Origin: Chloroflexota bacterium
GTDB taxonomy: Bacteria; Chloroflexota; Ktedonobacteria; Ktedonobacterales; Ktedonobacteraceae
DNA length: 6,891 nt
Reading direction: 5' to 3'
Assembly (NCBI GenBank): GCA_902812455.1
Contig: CADDZH010000166.1
Coordinates: 1-6,891 of the forward strand
Each line of letters begins with the position of its first letter. Position 1 is the stretch's first letter. A model generated the notes under the pieces. It searched no databases. It was not told where the DNA came from and worked only from the letters and a program-made list of their open reading frames with translations. Positions 1-6,608 of the stretch are shown here, piece by piece. The translations under genes and the position numbers were made by a program.

Positions 1-623
1 TAATGTCCTCTCACCTGCTCACAGAAGCCAGCGCCGCCCGCGTCCAGCAGATCGATATTGTCTGCACTGTCGTCGTCTGCTGTCCACCACTTGAACGAGT
101 AGACGCGCGGCCTGCCTCCGCGCCCGCTCTCTACCTCCCAATCGCCCAGGACCTTCAGGCTTATTTGCCCGTCTCGCAGCAGTTTTGCATTCAGATCAAG
201 CATGCGCTGGCGCCTGGCGCCTGAAGCGCTCTTGTACTTGCCCTGCCGGTACTCTTCCAGCTTACGCAGTTCTGCCTTGTATTCCTTGCTGGCGCGGGTT
301 TCACTGTGGAGGGGTATATCTAAGAGCGCAGCAGCCAGCGCGGGCAATCCGCCGCGTAGCACACTGGCTGCCCAGCGTATCCAGGTACGAAGCGGGCCGA
401 TCTCGTTATTGAATACGTCAGCAATCGCCGCCTCAGCAATGGCGATCTCTCGCGCGAGGGGATAGTCTACGCCTCCGCTGCGATTGATTGTTTCATCCTC
501 AAAGCCCTCGTTGACAGGCAAGGTATAGGTGACGGCCTCCGCTGCTTCAGGGTATGAGATATTCACCAGGGACCGCGCCCGCGCGTCTATGCTGAATGGG
601 GCTGCTTTCTTTTTCTTAGCCAT
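1..623 (-). CDS. Hypothetical protein, third gene of the replication operon (3' end cut by window edge)
   Basis: I do not recognise this protein. An open frame reads leftward from the ATG at 621-623 for 207 codons to the window edge; the last two bases seen are TA, so it either stops right at the edge or continues. The start is supported by GAGAGGAAAG at 631-640, about 10 bases upstream, and by an 8-base overlap with the stop of the polymerase-like gene (ATGGCTAA). The N-terminus is a lysine run (MAKKKK). A mixed helical region with two tryptophans follows (WIRWAAS, residues 81-87), then a charged helical stretch at about 110-150 (KEYKAELRKLEEYRQGKYK), then a possible beta-hairpin (DWEVES...RPRVYSFKWW, about 161-180) and an acidic tail (TADDDSAD). 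The basic helices plus hairpin would fit a winged-helix DNA-binding protein, but this is only an impression. Its place in the operon suggests an accessory replication role. Confidence 0.8.
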   Translation of the reverse strand, partial: MAKKKKAAPFSIDARARSLVNISYPEAAEAVTYTLPVNEGFEDETINRSGGVDYPLAREIAIAEAAIADVFNNEIGPLRTWIRWAASVLRGGLPALAAALLDIPLHSETRASKEYKAELRKLEEYRQGKYKSASGARRQRMLDLNAKLLRDGQISLKVLGDWEVESGRGGRPRVYSFKWWTADDDSADNIDLLDAGGAGFCEQVRGH

Positions 624-2085
624 CGGCGTGCTTTCCTCTCGTCAGGTTGCGAATGATCGTTGCAGGTGAGCCGGTGAGGTCCGCGCGGCTGTAGCGCTCT
701 GGGGATTGCTCGCGCCAGCCTCCGCGCTTGGTCGCCTCACCCGCAAGTGCTGGCACGGGCGCGGCTGCGAGAATGCCATCTACATATGCCGCGAGCGTCC
801 GCGTCCCAGCTTGGAGGCAGCCAGCAACAAGCCGCTCTGTGGCGAGGCTCACAATGGTTGCCCACCATGCCGGTTGATAGAGCAGGTCTGGCGAGCGATC
901 AAAGAACGCTTCAACCAGGCCAGACCATTCGCCGGTATCGTCGGGAACGAGCGTGAGAATGCGGGCGTCTCGCGTCTCTACCTGCTCTGGGCGGATGATC
1001 GCGTGACTTTTCGCCTGTTTCAGGCGCCCGATTGCCGCTACGCCGCATTGCTTTATAATGCCCTCTGCGATCTCTGCGGAGGCGCCGTATTTCTCGCGGA
1101 GATCGCGGGCGCGGAGGCGCGCGGACCATACCGCTTCAGACCAGGGCTTTAACAGGGCGTGCTTTTGCTCGCGTTGCCATACAAAGCCCTCTAGCACGTC
1201 CACCCGCCAGCCCTGGCGCATGGCCGCCGCTATCTGGTGGGACCATGCCCAGGCGCCGCAAACCTCGCGCGGCCATGCGCCGTATGCCTCGCCCGTTCTC
1301 ACTCCGATATAGCCCGGTAGCTCTTGCGGCCACTCAGCAGGCGCGGAGGCGTTCACGCGATAGGCGCCCAGCAAGCCCGGCTGATAGGCGTGTACCTCTG
1401 TTGGCTCACCGCAGGGGACTTCATAGGCGCTGCTCACAAAGGACATGTTGCGATCATAGGAGTAGAGCGTCACCGGGTCGCAGCCCTGCTGCTCTGTCTC
1501 GCGGAGTGGCCGCGCGTAGTGCATCTGGGGCGTGAGTGGCCCGGTATCCTTCGCAACCAGCGCGGCGATACGGTCTTTCCATTCCTGGGACATGTTAAGC
1601 TCGCCTCCGCGTTGTGCATAATGGCTATGTTTTAATGTGGCAATCATCAGGACGCGCCCGCTCGCGCCTGGCGTATAGCGGAGGCGGACGCCCAAAAGGT
1701 CCGCCGCGAGGAATAGCCCGCGCGCAATGATACGCCCGCGCTCTCCGCCGGGCGCGATCTCTGGCGCGTGCCAGTAGTCCAGCAATTGCGCTACAAGCTC
1801 GCCCTTGCCCTCTTTGGGCAGTATCGCGCCTATGATCTCATCTTTTCCCACAGGGCGCGCCTCGCCGCGTTTTACGGCGCCCTGCACTTGCGCCCACTCA
1901 TCCCCTAGCGGCGCTATCCAGAGGGTTTCAGCCCGCGCGGACGCCTCGCGCGCCTCTATGAGATCGCCCGCCGGGCGTTCTGTGATGCCTGGCTCGCCAT
2001 GCGTCCAGAGCCATACCCGCCCATCAGCCCATAGCGCGCTCTTGTGCCCCTCCGGGCGTATCTGCCAGTTAGGCAGGTTGTACAT
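616..2085 (-). CDS. Diverged family-B DNA polymerase-like (palm domain) protein
   Basis: This 489-residue protein probably polymerises DNA, judged from an ordered set of palm-like motifs seen by eye. Motif A is YDRNMSFVSSA at 210-220 with candidate catalytic Asp211, like the D-x-N-S-x-Y of protein-primed family-B polymerases. A helical segment, KPWSEAVWSARLRARD (313-328), leads to a motif-B-like stretch, IIKQCGVAAIGRLK (343-356). A helix of the form WWATIVSLATERL (407-419) then leads to motif C, AAYVDGILA (432-440), with candidate Asp436. KRGGWREQS (453-461) matches the G-x-W segment that follows motif C in that family. No clear 3'-5' exonuclease motifs are seen in residues 1-200. The frame is open up to 2232, but ATG 2085 is chosen because GGAGG (2094-2098) lies 8 bases upstream and the longer version would lie deep inside the preceding gene. 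It overlaps that gene by 17 bases and the next by 8, implying translational coupling. The family call is inferred; the alternative is an unknown replication protein. Confidence 0.6.
   Translation of the reverse strand: MYNLPNWQIRPEGHKSALWADGRVWLWTHGEPGITERPAGDLIEAREASARAETLWIAPLGDEWAQVQGAVKRGEARPVGKDEIIGAILPKEGKGELVAQLLDYWHAPEIAPGGERGRIIARGLFLAADLLGVRLRYTPGASGRVLMIATLKHSHYAQRGGELNMSQEWKDRIAALVAKDTGPLTPQMHYARPLRETEQQGCDPVTLYSYDRNMSFVSSAYEVPCGEPTEVHAYQPGLLGAYRVNASAPAEWPQELPGYIGVRTGEAYGAWPREVCGAWAWSHQIAAAMRQGWRVDVLEGFVWQREQKHALLKPWSEAVWSARLRARDLREKYGASAEIAEGIIKQCGVAAIGRLKQAKSHAIIRPEQVETRDARILTLVPDDTGEWSGLVEAFFDRSPDLLYQPAWWATIVSLATERLVAGCLQAGTRTLAAYVDGILAAAPVPALAGEATKRGGWREQSPERYSRADLTGSPATIIRNLTRGKHADG
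631..640 (-). promoter_or_regulatory. Ribosome binding site of the third operon gene
   Basis: GAGAGGAAAG on the minus strand is embedded in the end of the polymerase-like gene, with its AGGA core about 10 bases from ATG 623. It is the main support for the edge-truncated gene starting there. Confidence 0.6.
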
Positions 2086-5000
2086 AGTTCTGCCCTCCGT
2101 TCTGCTCTGGCATAATCTCCGCCGGGTTTGCGCCCACGCTCCGCGCCAGATGTGCGAGCATGCCGCGATCATTGCTCGCGTAGGCGTGGCGGAGCGTGGC
2201 AAGGAACATATCAGGCGATACGCGGCGCCCATCCACCAGGACGCCCGCCAGATAGGCGCCCGTTGCGAACGCCTCTTTTACTATTGGCTTGTACCACTTT
2301 GCTGCTACAGGGATAGAAGGACATGCCCACTCTAGCGCCTGGCTCGCTGGCTCGTCTACCCGCGAGGCGTGATACCAGGGCTTGCCTACACACCAGAGCG
2401 GAGCAACGGGCGCCGCGCTCTCCGCCGGGCGCTCTCCGCCGGGAGCGCGTTCTGGCTCGCCCTGGTTGCCCTGGTGGGCGACCTCTGGCGCCTGCTCCGC
2501 GATCTCCGCGCCCTCTGGCGTCTCTGCCTCGCCCTGGTCATACTCACCTAGCAGGGCGTCAAGGCGGATAGCAAGGCGTTGTGTATTGCTGCCATCGGGC
2601 GCCCGCCTTCTTATTCCTTTGTGTCCGTCCTTTTGGTTGCCCATCATGGCAACGCCCGCCTTTTCCAATATCTCGCGGAGACGTTGAGGCGAGAGGGTGA
2701 GCTTTGTTTGCCTCTGAATCATGCCGCAGAGATCGCGGATAGGCGCGTAAAAATACGCGATACCGTTCTCTGTCCAGCAGAGCGGGTTGCCTCTAGGGCG
2801 GAGGGCGTCAACTTCTGATGATATGTGTATCCAGCCAGCAGTACCCAAGAGGCGAGCGGGTAGGGTGGGCATCCCGCCTTTTTTGTCTGTGATATGCCCA
2901 CGTTCCAGCAGGGCATACAGGGCGCCTAGCGCCTGGTCCGCCTCGCCTTCTTCTGGCGTGGCGCCTTTTTCATGGTGTCTATCCCATAGGTGCGCCTCTG
3001 CCTCCGCCCGCTCTGCAATGAGCAGGGGTATGGTTGCCTCTATATCCGCCGCGATCTCCGCCGCGCCTGCAATACCAGAGCGGGCGAGAAACCGCGCATA
3101 CTCGCGCATACCTGAAACCACTTGCTGCACTTTGCCAGAGGCGCGCGCATGGACGCGCCCGCCTGTCTCTGCAACCGCCAGTACAAAGGCTCTTGCAGCC
3201 TCCGCCTTATAATGGGCGTCTCTGGCGTCAAGCTCCGCCCGCTCCGCAAGCAGATAGGCGCGCCAGGCAACCGCCAGGGCGTCAAGCCCTGCCCTTTGCT
3301 CGTCTATGCGCTCCGAGCGGGTGATACGTTCCGCGCCCTCTTCTGGTGTGCCTGTGGGTATATGGAACGTCATAGCGCGGGCGTCCGCGTCCAGGGCGCC
3401 CACTGTTACGGTATAGTCGTAAGGGTCCGCCTCGCCCGCCATACAGACTAGCCCGGCAGGCTCGCCTCTGCTTTCTATCGCCTTGCTATCGCGTTGTGAG
3501 CGGACGCCCGCCGCGTCTCTGTTCCCAATGGACATAAGCCACTTAATGCGGTTGTCTTGCTGGCGGGCATAGTCCGCGTTGCCTGGCTTTGCGTTTCTGT
3601 CTGCTGTCTGGTAGGCGTGATACTTCATCATGGCGCGGAGGCGGGCGGAGGCTATGCCTGTATCTTTGGTAAGCCCGTTGTCATTCAGGAGGGTATGCGT
3701 AGCATGGGTATAGCCCGTTCCCTGAAAGAGCCGATGTGTCCAATTAAGGCAAGTGCTTTTGCCCTCGCCCGTTTCTGCAATGCCCTCAAAAGCAAAATCA
3801 AGCGTACCGGCATACTCGCCCGCGAGCGGTTTACTTACCTGGGCGTGGGCGCCTAGCGCCGCATAAGCGAAGAGGGTTTGCTCTTTGCGCCAGAATGCCA
3901 AAAGCTCGCGGAGCGGAGCCACAGAGGGCAAGAGATCGCCCTCTGGCAAGGTAAAGGGTGGGTGGGTGATCTCGCGCGTATTGGCAAAGAGCGGCGCCTC
4001 TTCACCTATTAACCGGGCGTGCCCATCCTGTACGCCATTGGCGGCCACCCATAGCCAGCGCCCGCTATAGCTCTGCCACCCTAGCGCAGAGGCGAGTACC
4101 TGTACTTTTACATTGTCCGCGCGAGCCGCCAGGGCGCGGAGGGCGGCATACATGGCGTCATATTCGCTCTGTGTAGAGGGCAGAGGTGATACTCGCCCGT
4201 CAAGGTTGCGCCAGCATGTGCCCTTCTCAATTTCTTTATCGTTGGCTGTAAGAGTGATCGCCTCGCCTGTTTTTGGGGGGGTGATCTCCAGGTAAAAGAG
4301 CGAGGCATTATCACCAGAGGCTACCCGCAATACTCGCACTGGCGCGCCTAAGAGCAGGCGCCCGCGTTTTACGCCTTGCAGATAGAAACCCTCTGCTGTC
4401 AGGTATATATCGCCCATGCCAACAGACACCAGAGGCGGAGCATCAGGCGCCGCGCCTGGCTCGCCCGCGATCTCCGCGCCCTCTGGCGCCTGGCGAGGCG
4501 CGCGGATAATGGCGCCGTCTAGGCTCTGCAACGCCTCGCGCCAGGCAATCTCTAGCTCTGCGGTCTGTTGGCTCGCGCCCTGGCGCCTGGCAACTTTGAG
4601 GTATGCCCTGCACATGGCGCGAACATGGGCGCCGCGTTTACCCTTCATTAGATCGCGCCCGGCGGAGGCGTGAATAGGAACAGGCGCCGCGCGGAGGGTG
4701 TCTATTGCGCGGGTCACATAGTCCAGCATCAGGCGCGCGAGATCGCAGAGCAACGCCTCGCGCTCTGCCTGGGCGATCTCCGCAAGGCTCGCGCGGATAC
4801 GGGCAAGGGCGCCCTCTAGCGCCTCCGCCTTGATCGCTCCGCTATGCTGGCGCATAAAGAGCAAGAGCAACGCCTCGCCTGTCTCTGGCGCCCATGTGGG
4901 CGTTTTCTCCGCCAGGGCGAGCAATTGCTCTTTTCCGTTGCCCTCCGCGAGCCAGTCAACCACATCGTAACCAGGCGCCGCGCCAAAAGGCGGCAATACC

Positions 5001-5761
5001 TGAACGCTCCGCGCTATCCCATAGAGGGCGTTACGGGCGATCTCTGCATGCCTCCGCCCTGGTGTATCGTTGTCTTGCAGGATGATAACCGGGCGATCTC
5101 GCAGCGCCTCGCTATAAGAGGCTTGCCAGGCGTCCGCATTTTTCAGCGCTCCGCCCGCGTTACAGGTGGCAACCAATCCCAGGCGCGCCAGAGCGTCCGC
5201 GCATTTTTCGCCTTCTACCAACCAGATAGGCGTATCCTGCGAGGCGTCCGCGATCTCTGGCAGGCGATAGAGAACGAGCGGAGCGGCGCCACGCCCATGT
5301 ATCCACCCTCCGCGCGCCTGCTCATAATGCACCTGATAGAACGTCTTGCCGCCCTCTGGCGTGGGCACGCGCCGTACCTGAAAGAGCGGAGAGCCGCCCA
5401 CGTCCACATACGTATAGGGTATCTCGCCCCGTTTGGGCGGGCCAGCAAACCCGCGCCGCTCCGCCTGGTGATCTCCGCGCGGCGCCCGCGCCTCTGGCGC
5501 CTGGTGGGCATGATCGCGGCCACATTTACACCTACCCGCGAGAAAATGCGCCCAGGTTGGCACCGCTCCGCCCGCTATGGGCGCGAGATCGCCCGCGTAT
5601 TCCTCGCGCGTGCAAAAGGCAACTTTACTATCAGAGGAAGAATAGCCAGAGCAACGCACGCCTCGCCCTCTTTTCAAGCCGTCATACCCGCCGCAGACAG
5701 GACAGGGCGAGCCTCTTTTGTACCGTTGCCCCGCTGAAACAGGGCCAATGATCGCGGACAT
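2069..5761 (-). CDS. Zinc-finger TOPRIM primase fused to P-loop helicase
   Basis: This 1230-residue protein should make primers and unwind DNA for element replication. Domains in order: a zinc finger with C20-P-V-C23, C37 and C50; a basic linker; a TOPRIM primase core at about 178-286 with WLVEGEKCADAL (Glu183), CNAGGALK (200-207), the DND acidic pair Asp230/Asp232 and DVVDW (266-270); a helical region (about 296-420); an Ala/Pro/Glu linker (about 422-445); and a helicase domain with Walker A AETGEGKST (662-670). The helicase part continues with a weak Walker B position (YQTADRNAKPG, 717-727) and an arginine-rich IGNRDAAGVRSQRD (745-758) before the RGEPAGLVCMAGE segment (765-777). A long alanine-rich helical region (about 811-930), a winged-helix-like part (about 970-1040), a second linker (1075-1120) and an unassigned tail follow. 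The start is ATG 5761, with AGGAG 8 bases upstream; the GTG at 5767 lies only 2 bases from it. This gene heads the operon. Confidence 0.88.
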   Translation of the reverse strand: MSAIIGPVSAGQRYKRGSPCPVCGGYDGLKRGRGVRCSGYSSSDSKVAFCTREEYAGDLAPIAGGAVPTWAHFLAGRCKCGRDHAHQAPEARAPRGDHQAERRGFAGPPKRGEIPYTYVDVGGSPLFQVRRVPTPEGGKTFYQVHYEQARGGWIHGRGAAPLVLYRLPEIADASQDTPIWLVEGEKCADALARLGLVATCNAGGALKNADAWQASYSEALRDRPVIILQDNDTPGRRHAEIARNALYGIARSVQVLPPFGAAPGYDVVDWLAEGNGKEQLLALAEKTPTWAPETGEALLLLFMRQHSGAIKAEALEGALARIRASLAEIAQAEREALLCDLARLMLDYVTRAIDTLRAAPVPIHASAGRDLMKGKRGAHVRAMCRAYLKVARRQGASQQTAELEIAWREALQSLDGAIIRAPRQAPEGAEIAGEPGAAPDAPPLVSVGMGDIYLTAEGFYLQGVKRGRLLLGAPVRVLRVASGDNASLFYLEITPPKTGEAITLTANDKEIEKGTCWRNLDGRVSPLPSTQSEYDAMYAALRALAARADNVKVQVLASALGWQSYSGRWLWVAANGVQDGHARLIGEEAPLFANTREITHPPFTLPEGDLLPSVAPLRELLAFWRKEQTLFAYAALGAHAQVSKPLAGEYAGTLDFAFEGIAETGEGKSTCLNWTHRLFQGTGYTHATHTLLNDNGLTKDTGIASARLRAMMKYHAYQTADRNAKPGNADYARQQDNRIKWLMSIGNRDAAGVRSQRDSKAIESRGEPAGLVCMAGEADPYDYTVTVGALDADARAMTFHIPTGTPEEGAERITRSERIDEQRAGLDALAVAWRAYLLAERAELDARDAHYKAEAARAFVLAVAETGGRVHARASGKVQQVVSGMREYARFLARSGIAGAAEIAADIEATIPLLIAERAEAEAHLWDRHHEKGATPEEGEADQALGALYALLERGHITDKKGGMPTLPARLLGTAGWIHISSEVDALRPRGNPLCWTENGIAYFYAPIRDLCGMIQRQTKLTLSPQRLREILEKAGVAMMGNQKDGHKGIRRRAPDGSNTQRLAIRLDALLGEYDQGEAETPEGAEIAEQAPEVAHQGNQGEPERAPGGERPAESAAPVAPLWCVGKPWYHASRVDEPASQALEWACPSIPVAAKWYKPIVKEAFATGAYLAGVLVDGRRVSPDMFLATLRHAYASNDRGMLAHLARSVGANPAEIMPEQNGGQNYVQPA
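2094..2098 (-). promoter_or_regulatory. Ribosome binding site deciding the polymerase-like gene start
   Basis: GGAGG on the minus strand lies 8 bases before ATG 2085 and within the last codons of the primase-helicase gene (in its NGGQN segment). It rules in favour of the 489-residue form and fits reinitiation after the upstream stop at 2069-2071. Confidence 0.75.
2416..2443. repeat. Perfect 14-base tandem duplication in the primase-helicase C-terminal linker
   Basis: CGCTCTCCGCCGGG occurs at 2416-2429 and immediately again at 2430-2443. The unit is not a multiple of three, so the two copies are read in different frames, yet the gene stays open (ERAPGGERPAE). A third exact copy lies at 1739-1752 in the polymerase-like gene. 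Confidence 0.8.
2498..2520. repeat. 23-base repeat, copy 1 (C-terminal linker)
   Basis: This 23-base stretch is identical to 4466-4488 in the same gene. Both copies lie in the same reading frame, 656 codons apart, and encode EGAEIA within an interdomain linker (residues about 1082-1088). Confidence 0.8.
4466..4488. repeat. 23-base repeat, copy 2 (middle linker)
   Basis: Exact match of 2498-2520, here encoding PEGAEIA at residues about 426-432 in the linker between the primase part and the helicase part. It overlaps a copy of the shorter word CCTCTGGCGCCTG at 4480-4492, which also occurs at 2482-2494 and 5491-5503. Confidence 0.8.
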
Positions 5762-5769
5762 AAACACTA

Positions 5770-5774
5770 CTCCT
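5770..5774 (-). promoter_or_regulatory. Ribosome binding site deciding the primase start
   Basis: AGGAG on the minus strand is 8 bases from ATG 5761 but only 2 bases from the in-frame GTG 5767, so the ATG is the better start. Confidence 0.7.
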
Positions 5775-5823
5775 ATCTATAACCGGGCGCCGTTAAGGCG
5801 ACGTTAGAATGCCTGTTCTCTGG

Positions 5824-5852
5824 ATTCTATCACATATAATCGCATATAACAA
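5824..5852 (-). promoter_or_regulatory. Promoter of the primase-polymerase operon
   Basis: On the minus strand the -35 hexamer TTGTTA (5847-5852) and -10 hexamer TAGAAT (5824-5829) are 17 bases apart, and a TG-A extension precedes the -10. Transcription would begin near 5817, leaving a leader of about 56 bases before the primase ATG at 5761. No other good promoter is seen between the three operon genes. Confidence 0.6.
5833..5849. repeat. CATATAA direct repeat at 10-base spacing
   Basis: CATATAA occurs at 5833-5839 and again at 5843-5849, one helical turn apart, in the AT-rich spacer of the leftward promoter. It may be a protein site or an easily melted segment; there are only two copies, too few to call iterons. 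Confidence 0.3.
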
Positions 5853-5882
5853 ACCATCCCCCAAAGGTACTAGGGTTTGTTA
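5847..5882. promoter_or_regulatory. Inverted repeat covering both -35 boxes, candidate operator
   Basis: TAACAAACC (5847-5855) is the exact reverse complement of GGTTTGTTA (5874-5882), with an 18-base gap centred near 5864-5865. Each arm contains the TTGTTA -35 element of one of the two divergent promoters, so a protein bound here could block or activate both transcription units at once. The neighbouring HTH protein is the obvious candidate ligand, but this is inference. Confidence 0.6.
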
Positions 5883-5905
5883 CGTGTAACTACAGGTGAT
5901 ATAAT
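5877..5905 (+). promoter_or_regulatory. Promoter of the HTH gene
   Basis: The -35 hexamer TTGTTA (5877-5882) and a perfect -10 TATAAT (5900-5905) are 17 bases apart, and the -10 is preceded by TGA, an extended -10. The start point would be near 5912, giving a leader of about 46 bases to ATG 5958. This looks like a strong housekeeping-sigma promoter. Confidence 0.7.
5879..5890. repeat. Short dyad in the spacer of the rightward promoter
   Basis: GTTAC-GT-GTAAC is a 5-base inverted repeat with a 2-base centre. It starts in the -35 box and lies mostly within the spacer of the HTH-gene promoter, a common place for an autoregulatory site. The short arms make it a weak call. Confidence 0.3.
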
Positions 5906-5942
5906 GCGTGCAATGGATTGATGAACGTAACCACCAGTGACA

Positions 5943-5949
5943 AGGGAGG
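5943..5949 (+). promoter_or_regulatory. Ribosome binding site deciding the HTH gene start
   Basis: AGGGAGG is 8 bases upstream of ATG 5958. It lies inside the alternative frame that begins at GTG 5937, so it favours the shorter 216-residue product. Confidence 0.75.
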
Positions 5950-5957
5950 CTCAGGCT

Positions 5958-6608
5958 ATGGACCAATCAGATAGCATGACCTATCAAGAGGCAGCCGACT
6001 ACATAGGGACAACTGTTACAGCCTTGCGCGCGGCTGTGGCTCGCGGAGATATTAGCAACTTCCGCCCGCTCCGCTCCAAACTTAAGATGCTGCATCGTGA
6101 GGATGTAGAACGCTACAAGCGCGGAGAGCGCCCAAACGCCCGCAAGGCGGAGGCGCGCCCGGCGGAGCAAACCGCGCAAGCAGCGCCACCTATGCCGCCA
6201 GAGCTTGCCGCTTTGTTGCCGCTTATTCTGGCGGTTATAACCGCTATAGGCGAGCGGTTTGCGGGTATTGCTGGCTCTGTAGCGGGCGAGTATCGCGCCT
6301 CACTGGCAACTTTCTTTGACTCACTGGCGCCGCGCCAGAGTGAGCTAGAGCGTGTTAGCGCCCAAATGGCGCGCGAGGCGCAGCCCATTATGGACAGGGC
6401 AGAGCGTGAGGGCGCCACAGAAGAGGGAATCGCGGGTATTGTGGGAATTGTTGAACGGGCCATAAAAAGAGAGGGGCCAATTTCCAACGAACAGAAGTTA
6501 ATGCTTGATGAATTGCAGCGCATGAGCCTGCAATACGCCCAAAAGGCGGGTATCCTTACGGTGTCAGGCGAGGCGCCCACCCGCGAGCCTGAAAAAGCGA
6601 TTGCATAG
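5958..6608 (+). CDS. Excisionase/MerR-like helix-turn-helix protein with hydrophobic segment
   Basis: This 216-residue protein is likely a DNA-binding regulator or recombination directionality factor. Residues 7-54 form a typical winged HTH of the excisionase/MerR superfamily: MTYQEAADYIGTTVTALRAAVARG is the helix-turn-helix (helix-loop seen as AADYIGTTVTALRAAV), followed by a wing and the LHREDVERYKRG end that is characteristic of the family. A Pro/Ala linker (58-82) follows, then a hydrophobic run LAALLPLILAVITAIG (83-98) and a long charged helical tail (about 110-195) suited to oligomerisation. Such a tail is not usual for an excisionase, which is normally under 100 residues. ATG 5958 is chosen over the in-frame GTG 5937 because AGGGAGG (5943-5949) lies 8 bases before it and inside the longer version. 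It is divergent from the primase operon and shares its control region, so it may regulate that operon. It could instead be a plasmid partition or membrane-tethering protein. Confidence 0.8.
   Translation: MDQSDSMTYQEAADYIGTTVTALRAAVARGDISNFRPLRSKLKMLHREDVERYKRGERPNARKAEARPAEQTAQAAPPMPPELAALLPLILAVITAIGERFAGIAGSVAGEYRASLATFFDSLAPRQSELERVSAQMAREAQPIMDRAEREGATEEGIAGIVGIVERAIKREGPISNEQKLMLDELQRMSLQYAQKAGILTVSGEAPTREPEKAIA

Noticed and set aside
616..2232. The longer 538-residue version of the polymerase-like protein
   Set aside because: The extra 49 residues overlap the primase C-terminus in another frame, and the good GGAGG site sits before the internal ATG at 2085.
1805..2335. A 176-codon open frame on the plus strand
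   Set aside because: It lies antisense across the primase-polymerase junction and has no supporting start signal or motifs.
4844..5737. A 297-codon open frame on the plus strand opposite the primase N-terminus
   Set aside because: It is fully antisense to clear zinc-finger and TOPRIM motifs, has no promoter or ribosome binding site, and its protein is arginine-rich without recognisable motifs; GC-rich codon bias explains it.
5788..5800. CGCC-GTTAA-GGCG hairpin in the leader of the primase operon
   Set aside because: A 4-base stem is too short to support an attenuator or riboswitch.
5820..5910. Replication origin with iterons or DnaA boxes
   Set aside because: The gap is AT-rich and next to replication genes, but only a two-copy 7-base repeat and no recognisable DnaA box is seen, and the promoters explain the composition.
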